Assembly (NCBI GenBank): GCA_021647375.1
Contig: JAKIUV010000111.1
Location: forward strand, 1-6,576
Origin: Robiginitomaculum sp.
Lineage (GTDB): Bacteria; Pseudomonadota; Alphaproteobacteria; Caulobacterales; Maricaulaceae
Length of the DNA: 6,576 bases
Reading direction: 5' to 3'
Shown: positions 1-5,673 of the stretch, one piece after another
How positions within the stretch are numbered: the stretch's first letter is position 1
How the letters are laid out: each line of letters begins with the position of its first letter
The notes under the pieces: generated by a model
The model's database searches: none
What the model was told of the DNA's origin: nothing
The model's input: only the letters and a program-made list of their open reading frames with translations
Made by a program: the position numbers and the translations under genes

Positions 1-2
1 GC

Positions 3-401
3 GAGAAATATGAGAGTGTGCCAAATGCCATCAACGACCCTTCTTGGAAAGCCTTTCACGCCGAGGGCTATTTACCCAAGCTCTCAAACATTGAGGTTTT
101 TGCCCGCGCTATCACCCCGCCCCACCGCGACAAACGGTTTGATACATGGTTCTTCCTTGCAAAACTAACAGGAGAAGCCGCCGCACGCCCTCACGCAAAT
201 AGTGCCGAATTGGTAGATACAAATTGGTTTACATTCGCACAAATCAAGCACCTCGAAATGCACCGGGTTACGCACATGATGCTGGGGCAGCTCAAGACAT
301 ATCTTGAATATGATAATCCGCCGCCGGATGTTTTTTTCTCCAGAGCCGTGCGCCATCAGTTCAAATTTTCTCGGTTTCCCGAAAAAAGCAAACGAACATG
401 A
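3..401 (+). CDS. NUDIX hydrolase, 3' part (5' end outside window)
   Basis: C-terminal part of a NUDIX-family hydrolase, enzymes that cleave nucleoside diphosphate derivatives. The reading frame is open to the left edge, so the GTG at 18 is probably internal and 132 codons plus stop are present. The recognisable part is the stretch reading FARAITPPHRDKRFDTWFFLA followed by a SAELVDTNWFT-like segment; this resembles the second half of alphaproteobacterial NUDIX proteins, where the F-D-x-x-F-F strand and the E-L-x-x-x-x-W turn follow the Nudix box. The Nudix box itself (GX5EX7REUXEEXGU) would lie upstream and cannot be seen, so the assignment rests on the C-terminal half only. Its TGA overlaps the ATG of the transporter gene (ATGA), so the two are probably translated from one message. 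The substrate cannot be told. Confidence 0.7.
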   Translation, partial: EKYESVPNAINDPSWKAFHAEGYLPKLSNIEVFARAITPPHRDKRFDTWFFLAKLTGEAAARPHANSAELVDTNWFTFAQIKHLEMHRVTHMMLGQLKTYLEYDNPPPDVFFSRAVRHQFKFSRFPEKSKRT

Positions 402-1585
402 CAGACACCATAATAGCCACCCCAATAACCACTCCAGGCATGACAAAAGCGCAAAAACAAGGCATTATCACGGCTATTGCCTGTACGGGTTTTATCGCGC
501 TGGCATGGGGGTTATCTTCACCGCTCATTAGCCAACACCTAGAACGCATGACTGCTTCGGGCATGACGCTCGGCTGGTTAATCTCCCTTGCGGCAGTTGC
601 GACAATTCTATCCACGCCATTTGTACCAAAACTCATGTCTTGGTTTGCACCACGCACCGTGATAATCGCCTGCCTGCTCATCGGGGCAGCAACAATCCCT
701 GCCCTCAAAATATTCATGGCGCCCGAAGCTTGGTTCTTGATTAAATTTATTGGCTCATGCGCCTTCACCGTCGTATTTGTGATTGCAGAAATCTGGATCA
801 ACCAGCTCGCACCCGAGCATTTACGCGGTCGCATTATGGGCATGTACGGTGCCGCATTGGCCGGCGGTATGGGCGTAGGTAGCGGGCTAGCCGTGCTGAC
901 CGGGATTGACGGCTGGTGGCCATTTATCATTTGTGCGGCGATTAACCTAGGGGCTGTTATGCCCTTCGTGATTTGGCGCAATGCAGAAAAAATAATCCCG
1001 ACCTCTAAAAAGGATGCTCGGTTTGGTGTGATGTTTAAAATCATGTTGGCTGCACCAACCATAATGATGTGTGCCGTGGTGTTTGGCGCTATCGAGCAAA
1101 GCATGATCTATTTCTTGCCAGTCTATGATACCCGGCTTGGGCATACTGAACATATGGCGAGGATACTCTTGTTAATTGCAGCCGTTGGCAATGCCTTGTT
1201 CCAATTTCCCATGGGGGCACTAGCCGATAAAATGAACCGAAAATTGCTGACCGCAGTCCTTATGAGTGTGGCCTTTATCGGCCCTCTCGCCATGGGCTTT
1301 GTCGGTAGTAATTTTTGGGCGCTCGCCATCTTGGCGTTCTTCTATATGGGTCTAACCACGGCGCTTTATACGGTGGGTTTGGTGCAATTGGGCGAACGGT
1401 TTAAGGGACATCAACTTTCCGCAGCCAATGCCGGGTTTATTGTCGCCTACGGTATTGGCTCACTTATCGTGCCGCCGCTGGCAGGCAAAATGATGGATGT
1501 ATATAATCCCCAAGGTTTCATGTGGACGATGGCCGCGCTCGGAGCCGTTGGGTTAGTCGTGGTTTCTATGCGTTTTAGGCGTTGA
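398..1585 (+). CDS. MFS transporter, 12 predicted membrane segments
   Basis: Major facilitator superfamily permease of 395 residues, a usual length for the family, acting in the inner membrane. About twelve hydrophobic segments can be counted: roughly residues 23-44, 56-76, 87-107, 112-134, 148-168, 172-192 in the first half, and six more after a polar central loop near residues 193-206. EIWIN (131-135) and the RGR of LRGRIMGMYG (143-145) lie at the end of segment 4 and the following loop. GALADKMNRK between segments 8 and 9 is the second-half copy of the MFS loop motif (G-x-x-x-D-x-x-x-R-[RK]). The overall pattern is that of the YcaD-like/MFS_1 group, whose substrates are mostly unknown. The ATG at 398 is chosen because it overlaps the preceding stop; an ATG at 440 is an alternative and neither has a strong Shine-Dalgarno sequence. 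Confidence 0.88.
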   Translation: MTDTIIATPITTPGMTKAQKQGIITAIACTGFIALAWGLSSPLISQHLERMTASGMTLGWLISLAAVATILSTPFVPKLMSWFAPRTVIIACLLIGAATIPALKIFMAPEAWFLIKFIGSCAFTVVFVIAEIWINQLAPEHLRGRIMGMYGAALAGGMGVGSGLAVLTGIDGWWPFIICAAINLGAVMPFVIWRNAEKIIPTSKKDARFGVMFKIMLAAPTIMMCAVVFGAIEQSMIYFLPVYDTRLGHTEHMARILLLIAAVGNALFQFPMGALADKMNRKLLTAVLMSVAFIGPLAMGFVGSNFWALAILAFFYMGLTTALYTVGLVQLGERFKGHQLSAANAGFIVAYGIGSLIVPPLAGKMMDVYNPQGFMWTMAALGAVGLVVVSMRFRR

Positions 1586-1609
1586 CAGGGGCAATTTCCC
1601 AAGTATGTT
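1582..1609 (+). promoter_or_regulatory. Probable housekeeping promoter of rpmG
   Basis: A perfect -35 box TTGACA (1582-1587) is followed after 16 bases by TATGTT (1604-1609, 4 of 6 to TATAAT). Strong -35 with weak -10 is common for alphaproteobacterial ribosomal promoters. The -35 box overlaps the stop codon of the transporter gene (TGA 1583-1585). A start of transcription near 1616 would leave a leader of about 25 bases before rpmG. This would give rpmG-ygfZ-tag-lipoprotein a transcript separate from the upstream genes. Confidence 0.6.
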
Positions 1610-1642
1610 CCCGCTTCAGATTTCTAATTAAGGACTAATATC

Positions 1643-1810
1643 ATGGCGAAGCCAACCACCGTTAAAATCCGCCTAAATTCCACTGCTGGAACCGGGTTTT
1701 TCTATGTTACCAAGAAAAATGCGCGGACAATGACCGAGAAAATGGTCAAAAAGAAATACGACCCCGTAGTCCGCAAGCATGTGGACTTCAAAGAAGGCAA
1801 GATTAAGTAG
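1643..1810 (+). CDS. rpmG: 50S ribosomal protein L33
   Basis: Encodes 55 residues beginning MAKPTTVKIRL, continuing with GTGFFYVTKKNART and ending YDPVVRKHVDFKEGKIK. This is a near-textbook proteobacterial L33, a small basic protein of the large subunit near the tRNA exit site. There are no cysteines, so it is the zinc-free (C-minus) form. The start follows an AGGA Shine-Dalgarno sequence (1631-1634) and the length matches the family exactly. A promoter lies just upstream at 1582-1609. ygfZ starts only 6 bases after the stop, so the two are surely co-transcribed. Confidence 0.97.
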   Translation: MAKPTTVKIRLNSTAGTGFFYVTKKNARTMTEKMVKKKYDPVVRKHVDFKEGKIK

Positions 1811-1816
1811 GCAAGC

Positions 1817-2605
1817 ATGCCTATTTGCCGATTAAACCGCACCATATTTTCCCTTAAAGGCGATGGCGTTGCGGACTTTCTAAACGGCCTGATTACTAAC
1901 AATCTCAACAGCGACTTGACCTTTACGGCTCTGCTTACGCCGCAAGGGAAAATTATTGCTGACTTTTTCGTTCATAAGGTGGGCGGTCATTTGGTGCTGG
2001 AAACGGCTGAGAAGTTTGGTAAAACTCTGGCGCTCCGCCTGAAAATGTACAAGCTACGTGCCAAAATCGACATTGAGGATGTGAGTGACAGTTTCGATGT
2101 CTATGCACTTTGGAACGGTCAGGGTGATATTGGACGAACCGACCCAAGACATAGCGCATTGGGCCAAAGATACCTCACCGAATCCGGGAACCTCTCCCCT
2201 GAACACAGTCCCGAAGATTACGACCTGCACCGTCTGAACCTCGGCGTTCCGGATAGCACTTACGATTTCGATACCGAGAAAATGTTCCCAGCAGATGCCA
2301 ATATGGATTTTCTACACGGGGTCGATTACAAAAAAGGCTGTTTCATCGGCCAAGAAGTCGTCAGCCGCATGCACCGAAAAACTGACGTGCGCAAACGTAT
2401 GCGCGCGGTGAAATTATCAGGTGCGGCACAAGCTGGCGACGCGCTCAAAGCCGGAGGGCGTACTGTCGGAACGCTTAAACATGTCAGGAGTGATATGGGC
2501 ATGGCATTGGTTAGACTTGACCGCTTGGCGCGTGCAACAGATGATGTGCTGGTCAATGATGCAAAAGTCGAAATTTTGGAGCCAAATTATGAACCACAAT
2601 CCTGA
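1817..2605 (+). CDS. ygfZ: YgfZ/CAF17-like folate-binding Fe-S cluster protein
   Basis: A 262-residue member of the YgfZ/GcvT-like family. Family members bind tetrahydrofolate and help maturation or repair of [4Fe-4S] enzymes such as MiaB and lipoate synthase. The diagnostic motif KGCFIGQE is at residues 173-180, with the conserved Cys at 175, followed by the usual R-x-x-x-x-x-x-V-R-K-R-M region. The N-terminal FLNGLITNN segment (about 21-29) and LLTPQGKIIADFFV (about 39-52) are typical of the family's first domain. At 262 residues it is shorter than E. coli YgfZ, as in many alphaproteobacteria. The ATG at 1817 is 6 bases after rpmG with only a weak Shine-Dalgarno sequence, suggesting coupling to rpmG translation. 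The last 17 bases overlap tag. Confidence 0.93.
   Translation: MPICRLNRTIFSLKGDGVADFLNGLITNNLNSDLTFTALLTPQGKIIADFFVHKVGGHLVLETAEKFGKTLALRLKMYKLRAKIDIEDVSDSFDVYALWNGQGDIGRTDPRHSALGQRYLTESGNLSPEHSPEDYDLHRLNLGVPDSTYDFDTEKMFPADANMDFLHGVDYKKGCFIGQEVVSRMHRKTDVRKRMRAVKLSGAAQAGDALKAGGRTVGTLKHVRSDMGMALVRLDRLARATDDVLVNDAKVEILEPNYEPQS
2577..2581 (+). promoter_or_regulatory. Ribosome binding site fixing the tag start
   Basis: TGGAG, 7 bases before the ATG at 2589 and inside the end of ygfZ. The frame is open upstream to an ATG at 2421, but the Shine-Dalgarno sequence and the family's N terminus (R-C-G-W near residue 10) place the true start at 2589. Confidence 0.7.
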
Positions 2606-3185
2606 TCTTCCGCGCTGTGGATGGGTATCCCCCACCGACGCACTTTATTGCCACTACCACGATACGGAATGGGGCGTGCCCAATTATGATAGCAAGTCTC
2701 TGTTCTCGAAACTCATACAAGACGGTATGCAGGCGGGCTTGGCCTGGATCACCATATTACGCAAGCGGGAGACCATTTTAGAAGCCTTCGACAATCTCGA
2801 CCCGGACATTATCGCCCACTATACTGATAAAGACCGGGAACGGCTGATGAATAATCCGGGCATTATTCGCTCAAAACTGAAAATCAATGCAGCCATCACC
2901 AATGCGCAAATTTATATTAAAATGCGCGACGATGAAGGCATAGATTTCTCGGAATATCTTTGGAGTTTTGTAGACGGTAAGCAAATTCAAAACAACTGGG
3001 CGGATTTTAGAGACGCGCCCGCTAAAACTACTATCAGTGAGGCCATGTCGAAGAATTTGAAAAAACGCGGTTTCAAATTCGTCGGTCCGGTGATAATCTA
3101 CGCTTTCATGCAAGCTGTCGGCATGGTCAATGACCATTCTACGGATTGTCACTGCTATGAGAAATGTAATGAAAAACAGTCATAA
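2589..3185 (+). CDS. tag: DNA-3-methyladenine glycosylase I
   Basis: A 198-residue Tag protein, which excises 3-methyladenine from alkylated DNA as the first step of base excision repair. It aligns throughout with E. coli Tag: RCGWVSPTDALY, YHDTEWGVP, QAGLAWITILRKRE, LKKRGFKFVGP and VNDHSTDC. The four zinc ligands are present as C10, H24, H183 and C187, and the base-stacking Trp (E. coli W46) is W53. The position of E. coli Glu38, which contacts the methylated base, is Asp45 here. The start at 2589 overlaps ygfZ by 17 bases; the open frame upstream to 2421 carries no Tag-like sequence. The 3' end overlaps the next gene, also by 17 bases. It probably shares the rpmG-ygfZ transcript. Confidence 0.95.
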   Translation: MNHNPDLPRCGWVSPTDALYCHYHDTEWGVPNYDSKSLFSKLIQDGMQAGLAWITILRKRETILEAFDNLDPDIIAHYTDKDRERLMNNPGIIRSKLKINAAITNAQIYIKMRDDEGIDFSEYLWSFVDGKQIQNNWADFRDAPAKTTISEAMSKNLKKRGFKFVGPVIIYAFMQAVGMVNDHSTDCHCYEKCNEKQS

Positions 3186-3345
3186 TAAATATCTACTTTT
3201 TGGGTTTGCAGTCATAGGCATTGCCGCTCTATCGTCTTGCCAATCCATGTATGACAATGAAGCGGATAAGTTTTGTGACCGTATTGAAAACCGCAATGAA
3301 CAACAATGCACAGGCAATCACACATCGAGACCACCAAAATATTAG
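3169..3345 (+). CDS. Small lipoprotein of unknown function
   Basis: Encodes 58 residues: a basic start (MKNSHNK), a hydrophobic stretch at residues 8-20, then the lipobox LSSC with lipidated Cys24. The mature part would be only 35 residues, polar and charged, with two further cysteines (C36, C47) that could form a disulfide in the periplasm. The family is not recognised. I chose the ATG at 3169 because it gives a compact signal peptide and has a weak TGAGAA 7 bases upstream; ATGs at 3157 and 3130 are possible but lengthen the N terminus unnaturally. It overlaps tag by 17 bases and is probably co-transcribed with it. No family-level sequence argument beyond the signal peptide supports it, and it could be lineage-specific. 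Confidence 0.65.
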   Translation: MKNSHNKYLLFGFAVIGIAALSSCQSMYDNEADKFCDRIENRNEQQCTGNHTSRPPKY

Positions 3346-3358
3346 CCGTATTATCTCA

Positions 3359-3364
3359 TATAAT
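3359..3364 (+). promoter_or_regulatory. Possible -10 box before the ketoacyl synthase gene
   Basis: A perfect TATAAT in the 80-base gap between the lipoprotein and the synthase gene. No convincing -35 box lies 16-18 bases upstream (AT-rich sequence without TTG). If used, transcription would start near 3371, inside the left arm of the inverted repeat that follows. It may also be chance in AT-rich DNA. Confidence 0.35.
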
Positions 3365-3367
3365 TGA

Positions 3368-3401
3368 TTGGTAATTGAAAAATTTATCCGTAAATTACCA
3401 A
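3368..3401. repeat. 9-bp inverted repeat, candidate operator or leader hairpin
   Basis: TTGGTAATT (3368-3376) and AATTACCAA (3393-3401) are perfect inverted copies separated by 16 AT-rich bases, ending 24 bases before the ketoacyl synthase ATG. There is no T-run after it, so it is not a standard terminator. Its place next to a TATAAT box fits an operator for a dimeric or paired repressor, or a hairpin in the mRNA leader. Confidence 0.5.
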
Positions 3402-3425
3402 CCAAATCCAGATTAGGGGATCATC

Positions 3426-4541
3426 ATGACCGCAGTAATCAGCTCCACAGGCTTGTGGGCACCGCAAGACAGTATTTCTAACGAGGAGTTGGTGGTCGCT
3501 TTCAATGCTTGGTCGGACAAGTGGAATGCGGAACATGCCGACGCCATTGCAGCGGGCGAAGTAGAAGCCAAGCCTTTGTCGTCTGCTGAATTTATTGAGA
3601 AAGCCTCAGGCATTAAATCCCGCAAGGTTATCTCTAAAGCCGCAATTCTTGACCCGGAAATCATGGCACCGCGCATTCCCGAGCGCCCCAATGATGAAAT
3701 CTCCATTCTTGCAGAAATCGCAGTCGCCGCCGCCAAAGACGCTCTTGCCAAAACGAACCGTAAAGCCGAAGACATTGATGCGGTGATCGTCGCATGTTCA
3801 AATTTACAGCGCGGTTATCCGGCCATCGCCGTGGAAGTCCAAAACGCCCTTGGCGCAGGTGGCTTTGCCTTTGATATGAATGTAGCCTGCTCCAGCGCGA
3901 CTTTCGGCATAGAAACGGCACGCGGACTGATTGCGGGCGGGCAGGCTAAATCGGTTCTGGTCTGTAATCCGGAAATTTGCACCGGGCATCTGAATTTCAA
4001 AGACCGGGACAGCCATTTCATCTTTGGCGACGTGGCCACGGCTATTTTAGTCGAAGACGAAAGCATCGCGCCCGAGGGCGCATGGGAAATCTTGGGCGCA
4101 AAACTGGCAACACAGTTCTCGAATAATATCCGCAATAATTTCGGTTTCCTCAATAACGCCGCCCCCGAGGGCATTGGCGCAGACGATAAATTATTCATCC
4201 AAAATGGCCGCAAAGTCTTCCGCGAAGTTGTGCCTTTGGTCGCTGGCTTGATAAATGATGAGCTTGCGAAAATCGGTATTAAAGCAACAGACCTCAAACG
4301 CCTGTGGCTACACCAGGCCAATCTGTCCATGAATACCCTCATCGCCAAGAAAGTAATGGGCAAAGATGTGGATATGGATATGTCCCCCGTCGTCCTGGAC
4401 GAATACGCCAATACCAGCTCCGCCGGCTCCATCATCGCATTTGACAAACACTCCGACGATTTCGAAGCGGGCGACATAGGGCTAATCTGCTCCTTCGGCG
4501 CAGGCTATAGTGCAGGTGTTGTTGTTGTGCGCAAGACTTAA
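3426..4541 (+). CDS. FabH-family beta-ketoacyl-ACP synthase III (long form)
   Basis: A 371-residue thiolase-fold condensing enzyme of the KAS III group. Such enzymes join an acyl-CoA primer to malonyl-ACP. The catalytic triad is complete: C155 in NVACSSATFG, H296 in WLHQAN and N329 in DEYANTSSAGS; the C-terminal GAGYSAG loop is present. It is about 50 residues longer than the housekeeping FabH and carries an N-terminal insertion (about residues 27-60) and the EKASGIKSR and PERPNDEISI segments. These mark the roughly 373-residue subgroup I know best from Vibrio, Shewanella and Pseudomonas relatives. It is therefore probably a second KAS III, perhaps using a longer primer, and not the plsX-linked fabH. 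The start has a clear AGGGGA (3415-3420) 5 bases upstream. The stop overlaps the next ATG (TAATG). Transfer from a gammaproteobacterium is possible but unproven. Confidence 0.9.
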   Translation: MTAVISSTGLWAPQDSISNEELVVAFNAWSDKWNAEHADAIAAGEVEAKPLSSAEFIEKASGIKSRKVISKAAILDPEIMAPRIPERPNDEISILAEIAVAAAKDALAKTNRKAEDIDAVIVACSNLQRGYPAIAVEVQNALGAGGFAFDMNVACSSATFGIETARGLIAGGQAKSVLVCNPEICTGHLNFKDRDSHFIFGDVATAILVEDESIAPEGAWEILGAKLATQFSNNIRNNFGFLNNAAPEGIGADDKLFIQNGRKVFREVVPLVAGLINDELAKIGIKATDLKRLWLHQANLSMNTLIAKKVMGKDVDMDMSPVVLDEYANTSSAGSIIAFDKHSDDFEAGDIGLICSFGAGYSAGVVVVRKT

Positions 4542-5137
4542 TGGCTAAACAATCACCAAGTCATCCCCAAGCAAGAGCATGGCAACGCATGCTGTCTGGC
4601 CGACGCCTTGACCTGCTTGACCCGTCGCCATTTGATATTGAGATTGAAGACATCGCCCATGGTTTGGCGCGGGTAGCACGGTGGAATGGGCAGACTTCTG
4701 GTGATCACGCGTTTTCTGTGGCCGAGCATTCTGTGGTGGTCGAGAAACTGTTTTCTATCCTCAACCCGAAAGCCTCACGAGAAGACAAGCTTGTGGCGCT
4801 TTTGCACGATGCGGCGGAATATGTGGTTGGGGATATGATTTCGCCGTTCAAGGCGGCGCTCGGCATAGATTATACGGATTTCGAGGACCGGATTGAACAG
4901 GCCGTGCATTTGCGCTTTGGCCTCCCCCCGCACCCAAGCAAGTCCCTGAAAAAAGCCATAAAAACCTGCGATATTTATTGCGCCTATTTCGAGGCCATAC
5001 AAATTGCGGGCTTTACCAAGGCGGAGGCCAACGATTTTTTCACCAAGCCCCCCGGCGACATCCGCATTAAAATCGCACCGCTGTCTGTGGTCGACGCCAA
5101 AGAACTCTACCTGAAAAGATTCGTTGAATTATCATAA
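4541..5137 (+). CDS. HD-domain hydrolase, YfbR-like 5'-nucleotidase
   Basis: A 198-residue HD-superfamily protein. The metal-binding set is H63 (in AEHS), H89-D90 and D144 (KTCD). LLHDAAEYVVGDM also supplies E93 and D98, matching the HDASE....GD signature of E. coli YfbR, which removes the phosphate from deoxynucleoside 5'-monophosphates. R47-W48 stands where YfbR has its Arg-Trp pair for substrate recognition, about 15 residues before the first metal His. The likely role is cytoplasmic dNMP dephosphorylation in nucleotide balance, but activity on other nucleotides is possible. The N-terminal RAWQRMLSGRRLDLLDP segment is typical of alphaproteobacterial members. Its ATG overlaps the synthase stop by one base and has no good Shine-Dalgarno sequence, so translation is probably coupled. 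Confidence 0.88.
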   Translation: MAKQSPSHPQARAWQRMLSGRRLDLLDPSPFDIEIEDIAHGLARVARWNGQTSGDHAFSVAEHSVVVEKLFSILNPKASREDKLVALLHDAAEYVVGDMISPFKAALGIDYTDFEDRIEQAVHLRFGLPPHPSKSLKKAIKTCDIYCAYFEAIQIAGFTKAEANDFFTKPPGDIRIKIAPLSVVDAKELYLKRFVELS

Positions 5138-5149
5138 TTTGACTTGGGC

Positions 5150-5295
5150 AATAAAGCGCTCACCTTTAAACTTAGTGGTTCATACTTGTCCTGACAGCTT
5201 CCGGGTTTACCAGAAGCTGTTGTAGGTAGTGTACTCACATTACAAGCAAAACAATAATGCTAAAGACGGTTACGACATTTTCTCAAATAAAGCGC
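5150..5295. repeat. Direct 10-base repeat flanking a noncoding gap
   Basis: AATAAAGCGC occurs at 5150-5159 and again at 5286-5295, bracketing most of the 159-base gap between the HD gene and the convergent small gene. The spacing between copies is 136 bases. Nothing between them resembles a mobile element. The pair may be chance. Confidence 0.3.
5194..5220. repeat. Hairpin in the gap between convergent genes
   Basis: ACAGCTTC (5194-5201) pairs perfectly with GAAGCTGT (5213-5220) across an 11-base loop that can close by two further G-C pairs after one mismatch. It lies between the ends of the plus-strand HD gene and the minus-strand small gene. Neither side has a T-run, so it is at best a non-canonical terminator or a 3'-end stabiliser for either transcript. 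The rest of the 5138-5296 gap holds no gene I can support. Confidence 0.5.
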
Positions 5296-5296
5296 A

Positions 5297-5497
5297 TTAG
5301 GCAAAATTTTCGGTATTCGTTGTGGGAACTCCGTTGACCATATTGGATCTCACATCTGTCCGCGCAGAACGCATGGAGGCCAAAAAGCCGCCCTTGATCA
5401 GATTGATCGAAACCTTGCGACCGCGCTCGGCCCAATAATCTTCAATTTGCTGTTTGATGCGCTCGGCACCTTCGCGTGTACAATAATCACTATTCAT
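5297..5497 (-). CDS. Conserved small alphaproteobacterial protein
   Basis: Encodes 66 residues. The pattern S/D-Y-x-[ST]-R-E-G-A-E-x-[IL]-K-x-x-I-E-D-Y-W-x-E-R-G, then a beta-like stretch, then R-x-A-R-x-D-[VL]-R-S-[ND]-M-x-N-G-x-P matches my memory of a widespread uncharacterised alphaproteobacterial small protein. I cannot give a family name or function. A clear AGAGGAT (minus-strand reading of 5501-5507) sits 3 bases before the ATG at 5497, with the AGAGG core 5 bases away. The predicted fold is an amphipathic helix (residues about 9-26) followed by short strands; it has no signal peptide or membrane segment. It is divergent from the XRE gene and shares the AT-rich region with the LexA-type box, so it could be SOS-controlled too. 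Confidence 0.8.
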   Translation of the reverse strand: MNSDYCTREGAERIKQQIEDYWAERGRKVSINLIKGGFLASMRSARTDVRSNMVNGVPTTNTENFA

Positions 5498-5620
5498 AAT
5501 ATCCTCTAATAGTCTTTGCGCCTCGTCCCAGAAACGCGGGGGTTAGTGTCCCTCAACAGCCATTACATAGTTAACACATATTAGTATTACAAGAATATTA
5601 TAGCTTTTAATTATATCTTT

Positions 5621-5642
5621 TTGGTAACATTCTAATTTCCAA
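5621..5642. repeat. Imperfect palindrome TTGGTAA / TTTCCAA
   Basis: TTGGTAA (5621-5627) and TTTCCAA (5636-5642) are inverted copies with one mismatch and 8 bases between them, ending 4 bases before the LexA-type box. The left half equals the first seven bases of the inverted repeat in front of the ketoacyl synthase gene. A shared regulator is possible; the sequence is AT-rich enough for chance. Confidence 0.3.
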
Positions 5643-5646
5643 TGTC

Positions 5647-5661
5647 GTTCACATTAGGTTC
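5647..5661. promoter_or_regulatory. Alphaproteobacterial LexA (SOS) box
   Basis: GTTC (5647-5650), seven bases, GTTC (5658-5661): an exact fit to GTTC-N7-GTTC, the operator bound by LexA in Rhodobacter, Caulobacter and rhizobia. It is 150 bases from the minus-strand start and 162 from the XRE start, and 13 bases before the TTG of the possible short ORF. Because the motif is a direct repeat, its orientation does not decide which gene it controls. By simple base-count reasoning an exact match in a 325-base region is expected by chance in roughly one case in a hundred. I found no second copy in the window. Confidence 0.6.
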
Positions 5662-5673
5662 AGAAAGGAGCAT

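Noticed and set aside
361..1104. 247-codon open frame on the minus strand
   Set aside because: It lies wholly opposite the end of the NUDIX gene and the transporter, has no protein-like motif, and the plus-strand transporter is unmistakable.
2421..2588. Upstream extension of tag to an ATG at 2421
   Set aside because: The extra 56 residues are the ygfZ sequence read in another frame; the ribosome binding site at 2577-2581 and the family's N terminus support 2589.
3815..4477. 220-codon open frame on the minus strand
   Set aside because: Antisense shadow of the ketoacyl synthase gene, whose catalytic residues are all in the plus frame.
5138..5300. tRNA or other structured RNA gene in the gap
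   Set aside because: No T-loop (GGTTCRA) or acceptor-like pairing is visible; only one simple hairpin.
5257..5337. 26-codon plus-strand ORF starting at 5257
   Set aside because: It runs into the better supported minus-strand small gene, has no good ribosome binding site and resembles no known protein.
5551..5571. Six-codon minus-strand mini-ORF (MAVEGH) in the leader of the small gene
   Set aside because: Too short to judge, with no attenuator-like run of one codon and no convincing pairing structure around it.
5570..5586. TTAACACATATTAG as a CtrA site (TTAA-N7-TTAA)
   Set aside because: The spacing is six and the second half is not TTAA.
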